Assembly: GCF_008831285.2 (NCBI RefSeq)
Contig: NC_045138.2
Coordinates: 13,962,571-14,026,570 of the forward strand
Source of the DNA: Nymphaea colorata
Taxonomy: Eukaryota > Streptophyta > Magnoliopsida > Nymphaeales > Nymphaeaceae
Reading direction: 5' to 3'
Length of the DNA: 64,000 nucleotides
The notes below the pieces were generated by a model that worked only from the letters and a program-made list of their open reading frames with translations, did not search any database and was not told the DNA's origin. This document shows, piece by piece, positions 23,386-37,000 of the stretch. The position numbers and the translations under genes were made by a program. Each line of letters begins with the position of its first letter. Within the stretch, counting starts at the first letter, position 1.

Positions 23386-25929
23386 ATGGTAGCAAAGGAG
23401 CTCGACTACTATGAAATTCTCGGCGTCTCAAGAACCGCCACGGAGGCGGAGATCAAGAAGGCATACTACATCAAGGTGAAGGGGGCTTCTTATTTATTGT
23501 TTTTCACCCCTGCCCTTTCTTCGATTCAGTGGCGGTTGGTTTTTGTAATTTCAGTTTGGCGTTCTGGCGTTTCTTGCTACTTTGAGTTGTTGGCCTTCTT
23601 TTTCTCCGTTGCTTTATGGCCCGGAGACCACAAACCTGGCTTGGATTTCTGGGTAACAAATATTCTGAGGGACTGTTGTTGAGTTTTTGGTTTTGATGGA
23701 GATGCGACGTTGTGTGGAATTATTCGTCAAATTCTTTACTGTAGGTGTAACTTGAATTTTGGAAATTTAACATGGATCTGAGCTCCATCAACTATTGTTA
23801 TTTAAAGGAGGAGAATACAGTATGGATGAACTCGGCTGGTTTTCTGAATTTCCTTCTTCGAAAATGATTTGCAAGGTCCAAACTACTGTTACTCCAGCAC
23901 CATGTTGAATGCTATAAGGCTAGAGTCTGTTTATAAGATTACTCATGCTACGATTGAGAAATGTAAAAGTATTGAGAAATTCACTGTCTGGAGAAATTTA
24001 ATCATTCTCTGCGAGGTCTTTCTGTTGTTTGACAATTTTTACTTGTTTATTGGGGGATTGAGAAATTAGGCAAAAGCAGCTATCCTGCACCTCTTTTAGT
24101 TTATAGCAGTCCTCAATTTTTCATCTGCAATTTTTTCCAGCACCGAAAGAATGGGTTATGCCCGTTTCGTACATTGTTTGGTTGATTCTATAGATATTGC
24201 TTTAATTGGACAAGTCTTTGCTCGACTTACTAAAAGTTGTATTTGCCTATGAAAGCAGGCAAGGAAAGTCCATCCGGACAAAAATCCAAACGATCCTGAG
24301 GCAGCTGAGAAGTTCCAGGTAAGTTGTAGTTACAACCGCCTGGCTTGTCCTAAGGACTTGAATTATCAGTTGAATTTTGTAATAGTACTGCTATCATATT
24401 ATTGTGTAGCAACTGTGGTTCATGTTTTGGAACCTTTCTGCATTCAGGCACTAGGAGAAGCTTATCAAGTCTTGAGTGATCCAACGAAACGAGATATATA
24501 TGATAGCTTTGGAAAGTCTAGCATATCCAAGTAAGATCCGTACTCGGGTAACTAAGACTATGTTTCTTTTGCATACTTACACTCGCAAACACCCACAGCT
24601 TTGTATGTTCAAATATGTGACAGTCGCACAGATTGAAGTTGGAAAAAACCAATGGCCCATTGTTGCAAATCTTGATAACATACACGTGCATATCCTTTGT
24701 CAGTTAGGCTGTTATCATAATTGTGTATTTTATATAGTTTCAAATATTGTGCTAAGTACAAGGGAAGCTTACATTCTGTGGTTGTTTCAAGATCACATTT
24801 TAAATGAGATTATTTTCCTATTAGGGAGGGTATGCTTGATCCAGCAACAATATTTACTGTACTATTTGGGAGTGAAGAATTCCATGATTACATTGGACAG
24901 CTTGCAATGGCTTCAATGGCATCATTTGAGATGTTCGATGAAGGAGAAAATATTGATATCAAGAAAATTCAGGAGCAAATGAAGGTATATGATGATGGAC
25001 TAATTGTTGTGCTGATTGTTGCATAGCATCATTAAAGTTTTTCTTAAATGTTTCCTTTTGGGTGTTGTTAGTGAGGAACTTGAGTCTAGCATACTTTTCC
25101 TATATAATGATGGACTAATTGTTGTGCTGATTGTTGCATAGCATCATTAAAGTTTTTCTTAAATGTTTCCTTTTGGGTGTTGTTAGTGAGGAACTTGAGT
25201 CTAGCATACTTTTCCTATATAATTGTCATCCAATAATAATTTATAAATTAAATATTAAATTGTATTGAGTGTTTCTATTACACTTTTTTCATTTAAATTT
25301 TGCATTCACATCTCATGTTTGTATTGTACCTTTGTCTGTTTACACCTGACATTGATTAAATCCTGTTTTTTCTGGTATATATGTTGTTTTATGTCAACTT
25401 TGATCCCCCATCCCCTCCCCTCCCCACCAACCCCCACCGCCCACCAAAAAAAAAAAGGGTACTTACCTGATACCTCGATGTACTTCTCCTTGTATCAAGT
25501 TGAGTTTTTGCTTATTTCAGGCTATCCAAGGCGAAAGGGAAGAAAAACTTGCATGTGCATTAATAGACTTTCTTCGTCCATATGTGAATGGTGATATAGA
25601 AAGTTTCATCAATCATGCAGAGTCCGAAGTTGAAAGGTTGAAATTTGCTGGTAAGAGTCCATCTTTATAACATTTAGCATGAAGGTTGATTACTTGTGAT
25701 CACTGATTACTTATTTATTTACTTTTGCAGCCTTTGGTATCGAGATACTGCGTACAATTGGCTATATATATGTAAGACAAGCAGCGAAAGAGCTAGGCAA
25801 GAAAGCAATTTATCTTGGGGTTCCATTTTTGGCTGAATGGTTCAGGAACAAAGGTCATCTTTTGAAGTCACAGGTCACAGCAGCGAGTGGTATATTTGAT
25901 TTTCACGAGATTCTTTAGATGCACTTTGC

Positions 25930-25977
<48 letters not shown>

Positions 25978-28229
25978 ATCAGTTGATTTTGATTGCCCTT
26001 TGTTGTAATAACTTGATAGCCTATTATAACTGAATTTTCTCGTCAGGTGCTTTTGCATTGTTTAAACTGCAAGAAGACATCAAAAAGCAATTTAGTACTG
26101 AAGAGAACTGTACTGAGGATGATATTCAAGCTTTTCTTATGTCTAAGAAGGGACTGATGATCAGCTCACTTTGGAAGCTTAATGTTATTGACATTGAAGC
26201 TACATTAACACACGTATGTGAAATGGTATGGTTTCCCATCTCTCAAATTTCCATTTTTAAGGAATCTGTATGGTGGGAATTCCTGTGCACCTTTCAGCAT
26301 AATGTAAACTTACTGCTAATACCATGGATAGGAATGAAATGTAACACAAAAGAAATGGTTGCGTTGCACTTACACCATTGGGAAGGATGGAAATACATAT
26401 CTATTTGGCAAAAAATGGGCAATATGGGCTCAAGTGCAACAGTAATTTGCGGTTTCATTTAGTCACTCTATCGAAGACCATTGCTTTTAATAAACTGTTA
26501 AGCACATATCCTCTTAAAGATAGCACGGCATATATCCTCTTAAAGATAGCACGGTCAGCAAAGCTAATCTCACTAGTTAAACTAAGATCCAAATATAGAA
26601 GGTACAATGCATGGAGGAACAAAATCACATTGTCAAATGCTTTGTTATGGTAAGAGGTACTACATACAGTTGAACAGCAAGAATGCTTTCGCTAATATTC
26701 CTCGATGTGCTATCTGTTTTAAGAGCATAAGTCCCAACACCTTAATTTTTTTTTTTCATGAAACAAGATTGATGACGTCATATATAATTTCTGATTGTGC
26801 ATACTTTACATGATGGTTTGTGTTCGTCTAAGTTGATAACTATTTTTTTTTTATAAAGTCAAATCTATTCTCTGACCTATTTTCCTATGGAAGGTTTTAC
26901 AAGATAATTCCATACGGAAGGATGAATCAAGAGCAAGAGCTAAGGGACTAAAGATATTGGGGAAGATATTTCAGGTACTTGAGATGTCCTATTTTAGTTT
27001 TTTTTTCAGAATGTTTCTGACCAACTTCCACTACTCCATCATTTTCATCGTATTTGCAAAGGTGTTGTGAATAATTTGGGGGTTCTGATTGTATCTGGTT
27101 AAAGGCTGCTGCGCTTCCTTACATGAGCCTTTATACTGAACGAACTAAAAACGGAAAAGCTTTTGAGAAAGTCGACCTTATATAGTTCCATCAGATGTTG
27201 GTAGTTAGACTTATCTAATATGTTCAGTTCTTTTAGTTGGAATTCCATTGTGATTTGTTCGACTACGTACTGTGGATGTTTGAATTTATTAAACCATTTT
27301 GCTTTTTGATACTTTCGGTAGAATGCAAGGCGTCCTGACGAGCACAGAAACATGCATGGGCTTGAATTCGACAATGGCTATGCCATATCAAGAACACCAC
27401 CAAGGGTTTTCAACTCTCCTTGCTACAGTCCATTAGTAAGTAACATCTAATGCTCAGATTTATGCTTTTCATACACTCATTATATTTTCTGTTTGTTTCT
27501 TTAAGAAAATGATGGAAATACTGTACACAATTTCCCATGAAAATGGTCTTCATGGTTGTCTCCATCTACTCCTATATGTGCTGGACCTTTGGACGCTTTA
27601 TTGAAAGGCTTGATTAAGTTACGTGACTTACGTCCCATCTTTCCATGTCAACTCTGGAATAACGTTACTGTAGTCTGCCATCTCATTAAATATGTCCATG
27701 TAGTGAAATACATTTGTCTGCAATATAATGCTGAGGAATTCTGGGATATATTTTAGAGTTAATATGTCCATCTTGTGTCTTTTTTTTATATAAAGTCTGA
27801 CCTTATTTATTTCTTTTAGAGTGAATTTGGGACTCCTCGATCTGATACTGGGGCTTCCCCAGGCCCTGATTGTTGGACCTCCCCTGGAACTAGAAGTCCA
27901 TATGAAGACAGAGTAAATGCTGAAGGCAGCAGAAGCCCTGGGTGTTTCCGCAGTTTCAGGAGTCCAAAGACTTCTCCTAAGCCCTCACCTCCCAGAAGCG
28001 ATCCCCCCATTCAGGTCCATTTTACCTTCTTTGTCTAAGTTGACACATGCATTTGTATATATATGAGAAGCAGACATCCCAGTCAAGCTCTCAATAAATT
28101 AACTGGATCTTTTAACTAATTGCCTTTAAATAACAGAAACTTGGTGGAGCTCTAAGTTGCTTGTGTGGAGCGAGTGTGCTTGATGAGAGGGCGTTATCTT
28201 TCGAGTTTGAAAGAAGGTGGATGACATGA
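23386..28229 (+). CDS. DnaJ protein with X domain, ATJ10 type (11 exons, 447 aa)
   Basis: Hsp70 co-chaperone: the J domain stimulates Hsp70 ATPase. Exons: 23386-23475, 24259-24318, 24448-24530, 24825-24984, 25521-25650, 25731-25889, 26047-26225, 26894-26974, 27322-27435, 27820-28014, 28137-28229. All are GT-AG and in frame. The J domain is at the N-terminus ([10 protein letters not shown]...) with the HPD motif at residues 35-37 (KVHPDKNP). It continues into the conserved X domain with [30 protein letters not shown] and [14 protein letters not shown], as in the Arabidopsis At1g76700/At2g21510 group. The C-terminal 130 residues are Ser/Pro-rich ([20 protein letters not shown]), likely disordered, and end unusually with a short cysteine-bearing tail. 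No zinc-finger domain is present, so it is not a type I DnaJ. The start is the first ATG and fits the family N-terminus. Confidence 0.93.
24992..25221 (+). repeat. 115-bp perfect tandem duplication in DnaJ intron 4
   Basis: Copies at 24992-25106 and 25107-25221 appear identical by eye, starting ATGATGGACTAATTG just 7 bases after the exon 4 splice donor (24985). No spacer. It is the freshest-looking duplication in the window and leaves the donor intact. Confidence 0.95.
25933..25977 (+). repeat. (CT)n(CA)n microsatellite in DnaJ intron 6
   Basis: A run of CT dinucleotides passes into CA dinucleotides shortly after the exon 6 donor. Confidence 0.95.
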
Positions 28230-29873
28230 AGATAAAATCAGAACCATGGGTCCAAGCTACTGGGTGACCCAGCATCTTTCCATTGTTGAGGCACCTCTTC
28301 ATGTTAAAATTTTTTCTTTACGCAGATGTCTGTAGAGTTGCTGTTCTATCAATCAGATGTATATCTATTATTATTCTATAACATTCTCATCAATCAAATG
28401 AAAGCTGTCCTTTTCTTCTCATGACTTCTACTGAACCTTGACTGGAACCTTTTCTCTTTGAACCTTTGATCTCCTTTAACGTAAAGGTGTTGAGTTTGGT
28501 TCCCTAGACAGAATCCACGTTTGTTGCTTGGGCATGATTTATTCGTCAAGTTAATAAAGAATTAATGCCAAGATCATTACTAACATAGAAAATATGGAAT
28601 ATTTTTCAAACTTCCCAATTCCAACTATGAAGGGACTTGCTATCATTCCTACACCAACATCATGCATCACGTTGACTCAATCATCTGTTGTTCACTTCTG
28701 GGGAGAGTCCGCTACTGTGGAAATAAAGCTGGCCTTTGGTTGTTGAGATTAACTTTTTTCTGGAAAATCTTAAAAAAAAATCAAGAAAACGCAAAGTTTG
28801 GTTTGAGGATTGTGAATAATAAAGTTAAACAACCTGTTAAACTAAATAACCATATTTTTAAAGTGCCAATTAATTGTTAAGCTTTATTTATTTACGTCAA
28901 GGATAATATTTTTCCGACAAGATTACATAGATATGCATATTACCGATCGAAAATGCTTACGTTCCTCCATCGAGATTTCATGTAATTGCGACTGCCACTT
29001 TGTGCCTAACACTTGAAGCAGTCAGGGTTCCCACCTCGATCTTCTGCATGCAATTTGACAGCTCCATCTGATGAAAGCGCCTACTTTTTCTTGCAGATGC
29101 TTTCTCACCAAACAAGTTCTCGCGTTCATTTCTTCATGAGATTGATCATTCCCAATAATCGGTGAAGGAAGTATTTTTAGTTTAAGCCTTAAAAGTTCCA
29201 AATTTGCCATAACTTTTAACGAACCCTCACATTTGTGACTTTTTTCTTTTAATGTATCTGATCAACATTCTGGGCATTAAAGACCTCATCAAGATTTTAG
29301 CTCATTAGCTCTAGTAATCAATTGTATTCTCCATTAAACTAACCACGCCAATACGTCTGAGAAGCTAAGAATTTCGTCCAAGTTTTTCCTAATAAAAAGG
29401 TGGTTTGATCTTAAATTCATGGATCTAAGATCCTAAGATCACCTCCTATCTGAAATTCGCGGTAAAACAAACATAACAGAAAACTCTGGTCCATGGGCAA
29501 TTGGGCATGTTCCTTTGGAGGAAAAATTTTAAGCGCAGCTTGAGTTTCTCTTAAAATGGGTGAGGGACACACACACACACCCTGTCTCTCTTGTGATAGC
29601 CCCTTGCCATATTAGATGAGTTGCCCCGCTGGTCGGAGATCCTTCACTGGATTCTCTGTGCTGGTTCGAGTTTAATGGGTTTCCCCCTCCAACAATTTTC
29701 CATGGCATTGCTTGGCGAGTCTGACTCATTTGAGTTAGAAAAGAGAAACAGATCGGTTCTGAATCATGTAAATTACACACCCGGATCCGAACCATGGAAG
29801 CGGGAAAAAGTGAAAGCCCCAGCCCCTTCCATCCCCTAGATCGCGGGATCGCTCGGGTCGCTGTCCGGCGAAA
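28230..29873. other. 1.6-kb spacer between the DnaJ and PLM-like genes
   Basis: Contains the DnaJ 3' UTR and the promoter and leader of the next gene. A short CA run is at about 29569-29580. I see no additional gene. The last 250 bases become GC-richer towards the ATG at 29874. Confidence 0.6.
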
Positions 29874-30179
29874 ATGGCGACAGCGCCACCGTCGCCCCGC
29901 GGCGGCGGATACGGGCTGGGGCTAGCGGCGATTGCGTATGTGACGGTGGATTACCTCCGGGAGGTGTCACCGTCGTTGCACTCGACGCTGCAGCCGCTGC
30001 TATGGGGGCGCTGGCGCTGGCAGCCGTGGTCCGCGTGCCCTTCTACCGTCACTGGGACGCAGAGCTCCGGGCGGCGATCCCATTCGTCGCGTCCCTCCTG
30101 TTTATGCTCTCATCTCTTCTCGTGGAGGCCTTCGCTGTGCAGTTCGTCACCGCCGTCCTCGGCCTTGATTGGCACAGGT

Positions 30180-30211
<32 letters not shown>

Positions 30212-33200
30212 TCAGGGAAAAATTGGATGATCACGCGTTCCATCAGTGGAAATGGGAACTTCTCCGTGGGTCAAAAGGTTTCGTGCTGTGAATCGCAAGA
30301 AGTTTGTGTACCATAGGAAATGGAAAAAACAAAAAAGCATACTTGTGGACTGGGGTTAGGGTTTCCAATTGGCCTTTTTTCACAGAATGTGGTTGTCATT
30401 GGCTAAGACTCGACTCTAGGAAGCGTGATTTTGGGGAATGAATTGAATGAACTCCTTGGTTCGGCGAATTCGAAAGTTAGACGAGCTTTTCGGTAGTTCC
30501 CTGTCATTGCTTGTAATGGATTTCGAAATGTGGGTGCAGTTAGGCAAGATTTCTACTGGGCTTCGTATTTCTTTTTGCCCGTCGATCTAGATGCGAGCTA
30601 ACTTAAGTGCGGGTGTTAATGAGAACTCGAAAATGGACGATTTCTGGGCAAACTTCGTATAATTAGATGACAATAGGTCACAGATTTTTTCTTAGGCGAG
30701 GACAGGATTCATATTCGAGCTGGCAATCTTCAGTTCATGACCATGTTAGATCTGCCTTTTGCCCTTCTATCCTTTTGCTTCCCGCCTTTCCTTTTGATCC
30801 TGGCCGAGGTTGGTTGGTTAGGATGAAACCAGAAACCTCACTTGTTAAGTATTCAGAGCGTGGTTCACAAGTTGGAGCTACGGTCTTCATCTCTTTAAAT
30901 CATCACATTGACCTTCGAATCATTCTACAGATTTCCAGTACACCAACACAGACATACACTTAGAAGTGGTATTAATGGTTATGGCGTTGGTCAACGGCGG
31001 TCTTGAATTATTGATCACCACACATGACACACGTACACCTCGGGTCCGGCTCATAAACGCCCAATATCAGTTGTTTGACAGGCGTTGGTGATGGGAGATT
31101 AGCAGTAATCTGACACGTCATTCAGGTTCTTGGTTGAAACAGAGGCTCGTTGAACTTTCTTTTCAACAAGCCAGTCTGAGCTCATTTTATCCTGCTTGTG
31201 CTTGAGCCAGAATGTAAGCCTAATGATCTGAGTTGAAGTCCCGAGCTTGACTTTTGTGGATCATGAATCAATCTTGCTTGTGATCGAAGACATCATGTTC
31301 ATTTTTTTCTCTGAACTGTGAATTTGAAAATATTGTATGTACTGTAGGCCTAAACATTTTTTGTTTCCGTTCTTGATGTGAAAAAATAGAAGGTGACGAC
31401 AGTGACATAGATTTTCTCAATTGACAGGACTGCCGCTCCTCTTCCTGACACAGGCCAGTGGCTGTTTCTGGCACTGAATGAGAAGCTTCCTCCTTTTGTT
31501 GTGGAAATATTAAGAGCTCACATCATTGGTCTACACCATTACTTGATGCTGTTCTTGATGCTAGCATTCTCTGTCTTATTTGAATCTGTTAAAGCTCCTG
31601 GCCTGGGAATTGGTGCTAGATATATGTTCACGATGGCTGTCGGTCGGCTTATACGTGTGTTGACATTTATCTCCACAATTCTTCCTTCAGCACGCCCTTG
31701 GTGTGCTTCCGCTCGCTTCAGAGTCCCTCGTCATCCTCATCCGTGGGCCCAAAAATATTATGTACCATATGCCTCTGACGCAAATGCTATTCGTCAACTA
31801 CTGTATACTGACACAAACCAGGGTAAGCTTGAGAGTTGACCATAGGTTTTACAGACGGTTCTTTTCTTTTTCTTCCTTTCAGACGATGATGCATGTTCTT
31901 TCTCTTCCTTTGCCTCCTTGCATTTCCTTTCTCAGCACAAGCTGGTGAGTACCCGCCCGATTACCGACCAAATTGGGGATCAATGAGCTTCCTGATTGAT
32001 ATATTGAGGCCAACTGCTGCTGCGGAAGGCACATCATGGTTCAGCACCCTCAAGAGAGCAGGAGGTGGCTGCAATGACCTTGTTTATAGTGGCCACATGT
32101 TTATTGCCGTGCTGACTGCAATGACATGGACAGTACGTATTTTGTTCATTACTTCTGCAAATTTTAATTTCTAAAGCTGATGTAGCTAAGCAATTTGGCG
32201 TGCCAAGGGCTGGTGATTGTGATATCATGTATGTAATAGTAATACGATGTTCAGTCACCAAGTTCTTGTGAATGTAGCCCAAACTACACTTGGTCAACTG
32301 AAGTGTCCAAAACCCTAGTTTGTATGATTGAGGCCCCCTTCAGTATCATGCCGTGGTGACATGATTTTTTGTTTCCCGCATTTCTGTTTTGTTTGGCAAG
32401 GTAGAGTTCGTTCTTTTTATTTAAAGATTAAACATAAAAGTGATCCCTTTGTCATGCCCAAAAGAAAAAAAAAAAAAAAAAGAAGAATCTGAGGTGTGTT
32501 AAGATTAAAATATACTGGTAGACGGTGTCCAAGGAATTTTCCATGAATATGGATTTCTATCTGCATTGGGGTTATAAGCATCTTCTAGTCAAGCTAAACT
32601 TTATGATTTGAGTTTCACTCACTGTCGTAGATATCGCGAGATTTTCGATAATCTCATGATATTTACGAGGAGAATGGCAAAATCTTCGCCGAAGGAAAAA
32701 TCTAGCAATTTTTTCATGATTTTTCCAAGTGTTTCGAGGTTTTTTAATTTTTAGGATTTTTTTAATGATTTTTAGGATTTTTTAATTTTTAAAAATTTGC
32801 CAAGATTTTGCTGAGACTTTCCCGAGAAGAGTAACTTCACTGAAAATTACTAAAGAAAGCTCTGGCGATTTTTTTCCGAAAATGATATTTGTGACAATGG
32901 TTTCACTTGAACAATCGGCTTTATCCATTGAAAGAAGGGTCCAGTATAACATAGAAATTTTTTATGCTATGGTTGTTCATGTGTCTGAAAGAAAATTTTG
33001 ATGAGGTGGAAAAGATGTTTCGATGTCAAAGGGGTCATTTCTCCTGCTGCATTAGTTTATTCTTCTCATTCTGAAAGATGCTTAATTGCTTCCTCTTGAT
33101 TTAACCTGATATGATAAGCCTTTTGACAAATCATATTCAGGGCATAGCATATCCACAAGCATTTGCAAATTTCAATGTTGCATTTGAAATTTTAAATCAG

Positions 33201-34055
33201 ATAAGTGTGATTTGCGTCCAACTGTGGAGTGTTTTCTTCTTGTAGTATTCGTAACAAAATTGCAGCAGTCGTTGGAGTCGAACGGATACATTTACTTTGT
33301 GCTTTGGACATCTATCTAAGGTTTATTGGTAACTATATATTTTGTCTGGTGTTGCTACTCTTATTGACAGGAAGCATATGGAGGATGGACATCTGCCATT
33401 ATCTGGATGCTAGTGCTGCACAGCGCACAAAGAGAAATTCGAGAGCGACATCACTATAGTGTTGATTGTATCGTTGCCATCTATGTGGGTGTTCTCTTAT
33501 GGAGGTTGACAGGATTTATCTGGTCTGCCAAAGATGCAGCGAGACTGAAAAGATTGGCTAAGCTTGACGAGGTCCAAGGTAGGCTGATTCAAGCTGCCAA
33601 GGATGCAGACTTGGGTGAGATCAGGGAGTTAATAGAAGAGGTTGAGCGTGCGGGTCAGGATGGAAGAAAATCTTCCAAGCGGATGATATGGGCTTTTGCC
33701 TCTTTCACCATCATCATCTCCCTTGGACTTGGCCTCCTTGCCTTCACATGGACAACAGATGGGTAAGAAATTACCACTACTGTATACTTGCGGAAAGAGA
33801 ATCGCTTGTTCTAGTTACCCTTATGTATTGTTGATCATCTTCTCTTTTAAAAAGCTTCAAAATTGAAGGATTCGTATGTCATGCTTTTGCAGTATATCGT
33901 TTCCATTGTTTTGCTTTAGATATTATAAAAGACCGCCTGCAGACTCCCCACCTGCAGCTATGTTGCATGGCAGGAAGATGCTCGAATCCCACTATCAGTT
34001 TGGAATGCTTGCGCAAATCAATCATATTATCAGCACGCGTGAACAACGAAAATGA
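29874..34055 (+). CDS. PLM: Sphingomyelin-synthase-like membrane protein (PHLOEM UNLOADING MODULATOR type), exon 1 apparently frameshifted
   Basis: PAP2_C/sphingomyelin-synthase family; Arabidopsis PLM affects sphingolipids and plasmodesmata. Exons: 29874-30177, 31428-31822, 31936-32132, 33371-33762, 33920-34055. The catalytic His-His-Asp set is visible: CNDLVYSGH and RHHYSVD (H244, H284, D288 counted from the ATG at 30002). Hydrophobic segments include LLFMLSSLLVEAFAV, HHYLMLFLMLAFSVLF and TIIISLGLGLLAF. Oddity: the natural start (AAAATGG, 29874) opens a fitting N-terminus with a first membrane helix. That frame, however, leaves the family sequence at the G5 run 30004-30008; the family sequence (ALALAAVVRVPFYRHW) continues one frame over. 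One extra G would join them. Starting at ATG 30002 gives an intact 431-aa product lacking about 43 N-terminal residues. It may be a true mutation, a shortened allele or a base-call error. The exon 4 donor overlaps an in-frame TAA. Confidence 0.88.
30180..30212 (+). repeat. (CT)n(CG)n microsatellite at start of PLM intron 1
   Basis: CT dinucleotides followed by CG dinucleotides begin directly at the exon 1 donor (GTTCTCTC at 30178), so the 5' splice site is embedded in the repeat edge. Confidence 0.95.
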
Positions 34056-37000
34056 AAAGGTTTAAACCTTAAATCACCATGGTGGGAAATACTGTTAATT
34101 GCATTAACATAAAATAGTATTTCACTAAGACATTCCGAACTTTTGAAGGAACAGCAAAATCGGTCATATTGTTTGAATATTTTACATTTAGTTGCTTAAA
34201 ATGAAGGTACATGTCACCCAAAATGGCATCTTAATGAAAACTTTTGAAATGTCGAGTGCTTTTTTCTCTTCCCAATGAAGGTTAGGCTGCATTCTGTCAA
34301 ACTGTAGGGCCCATTTGTTAATGAGAACACGAACTTACCGTCCCATGGTTTTACCCAATAAATTTGAACAGATTCATGGAGTAGTGTTTCGTGAATCTGC
34401 CTTAATTTTCAGGGCAGATATATGAAACATTGTGTTACTGTTCCCATTGCCATACAGGCCTTTCTGGTCGAGAAATTTTTATTATATGGGCACAGTTCTC
34501 CTCATAATTGGGTCCTGTATGCAAGAAAATGGTAGGCCAAATCAGGCTTGTAGGGAACTATTATTTTCTGTTATAGCTTTTTGAAGACAATGCTCCGCCT
34601 TAGTAAGACGAAACCGTGAGAAAACTAAGACAAGGTGATAACTTGAACACGTATCCACCTCCGCTGCTCTCTATCGCCTTTTTTTTTACGTCTTTTGCAC
34701 TAAAATAGATACTAGATTAGCACTTAGGTCGACCGGCATTAGTTCAGGCCTTCACCATGAGCATAGACGATTCGTTTATTAAGCAAGTTGAGTTCAAGCC
34801 AATTAGGTTAAGTTGACATATTAAATGGGTTGAGCATAAGTTGTATTACGCAACTCGTGTGAGCTCGATTAGAATTGATATGAACATCAGATATATATTA
34901 CAGAATGATAACAGAAATTTTTTCTGGTCTAACGAGCATTCTCTTGGGTATTCGGCTTGAGATCTCACCATGTTCTCCGTTTCGAATGTGCTTTTTTGTA
35001 TTCAATTCATAGCTGTATCGTTCCAATTTTATCGGATGTCTCCCAAAAAACTATTCAACTCATAGCTGGCTTGGCTGGAGCTCGGTTGAGACGAGTTCGA
35101 GTTTTGTTGAGCTTGACCAAGCTGAGCTCGAGCTGTAAGGTTTGAGTTTGACCTGCTTCCGGGCACTCAAAACCTGGTTTTTGTCGTGCCCAACCAAACA
35201 TACAGATCATTTTTTGTTTAAACGAATTGGTTTTTACAAAACCAGGTTTTAACAAAATCCACTTTTGCAAGGTGTCATCCAAACTCTACCTTAAAACAAT
35301 TTTTTTCCCTTTTGAATTGAGGGTGAATTCTGATAAGAAGAGACGACACCAAGAGAAAGCCCAATTGGCATCTGAGTTGTTCTACGCATCGAAAGAAATT
35401 ATGCTTTGAACAATCAACAATCAATATTCTAAGCATAGAAGAGTGGTAGATAGAAGCCATGTGGGAGACGGAAACATAAAAATGTCGTCAGAATAAATCC
35501 ACGTTCAACATTTCCATGGCCGTCGTAGACTTTTTCAATAAATAAACGTGTTGGCTGTCCAAACATAGACCAGTAAATAGATGGTGACGAAGTAAAAGGA
35601 CCTTACTTCGGTCCGCGCTCGGAAACATAAAATAAAAAAACGTAAATAACTTGTCATAAGTTTCTCTTCCTTGAAACCAATTAATCTTTTTTCACAAAAA
35701 AAGAAATCCAATTCATAGGAAATGATCAGGAATCGAGTGGGAAGAACTTTGCTTCCTTACTCGACTGAAGTGCAGTTTCTTGAAATTGCTTCAAGGAAAA
35801 TGAGTGAATAAGAGTTGCTTAATAAAAGTTAATACCCAAGCTGCTGCCCATCAACCGACGATTCTCATACAAGGTGACTGAAAGGTGCCATTAATGGAGT
35901 GACCATGACTGTTAGATAGCTTCATAATCGTTTGCCCACAGACAAAGCCTGAAAGAAAAGGCCCGTCTAACCTTCAAGGGTTGCAGGAAGCATGGCTATT
36001 TATAAAGTTTGGTATTAGCTACAATTCAACGATACAGTAGAGAACGGTAGTGGCAGCTACCTTGCCTTTCAGGTTCAGCTATCTTGGGCAGGCAGCCTTC
36101 AGTGGAACCAACACTATCGATTTAAATCCAAGAAACATTAGCGACCAGTTTCTGTCAGTATATCCTAAACGAATGTCCGTTTGTTTTTCTCAAGCTTATG
36201 CATGAATCTTGGCCATATTTTTTGGCCTTCAGAAACCATGATGAAAGGATTGGCCGCTCACCAAATGTGTTTTAAGTTTAGATTTTGGAGTTCGTTCAAC
36301 GAAATATTTTAGAAATGACTTGAGATCCATTCAAAAATGTGAAGTTTTGAACATGGTGTAACCCATGTGTTTAAGTTTAACCTTCTTCCACTTAGTTTTA
36401 TATCTAATCCAGAAATTCAAACATGAAAGTTATTCAAATTCAAGCGTGTCTTTTTGTTGCACTTCAAAAAAGTTGAGTGTGTTCTTGTAGAATTCTTGGA
36501 CACTCACTGAATTTGCTCCTTCTACTAGTTCATATATGTGCAAGCATTCTGAACAGGCCCAAGCTTTTCATTGGACCTTATCCAACTAGAGTAGGCTGGG
36601 CCAGGACAGAATCTGTGGATAAAGACCACGACGTGTCGCTTACTCAATGGAACGGTGAAGACGCGAATCTTGGATTCATGTAGAAATATCTGATTCACTT
36701 CAGTTGGTTTTGGTTACCAAAATGGGTGGCAGATCCAGCAAATCCGGTTTCGAATTCAAATCCAACTAAAGTCTGAAGTGATGACAGATCCGAGTAAACT
36801 CTTTAGTGTTCTAGATTTAGTGCTCATTCAATTCATCGGACTCTGATCCGGTAGAAGTCGAGAGTGCTTAGATTTGAAAATGGATCCGGACCTACGCCGA
36901 TCTGCTTTCAAGGGGAACAAATATCTCGAACTCAGAAAACATCAAACACGATCTCCACCGAAACAGAACAAGACGAGGAGGAGCATGTGTGGTTAGGTGG

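Noticed and set aside
24476-24982. 168-codon open frame across DnaJ exons 3-4
   Set aside because: It is exon 3 plus intron in a different frame from the J protein; the spliced frame fits the family exactly.
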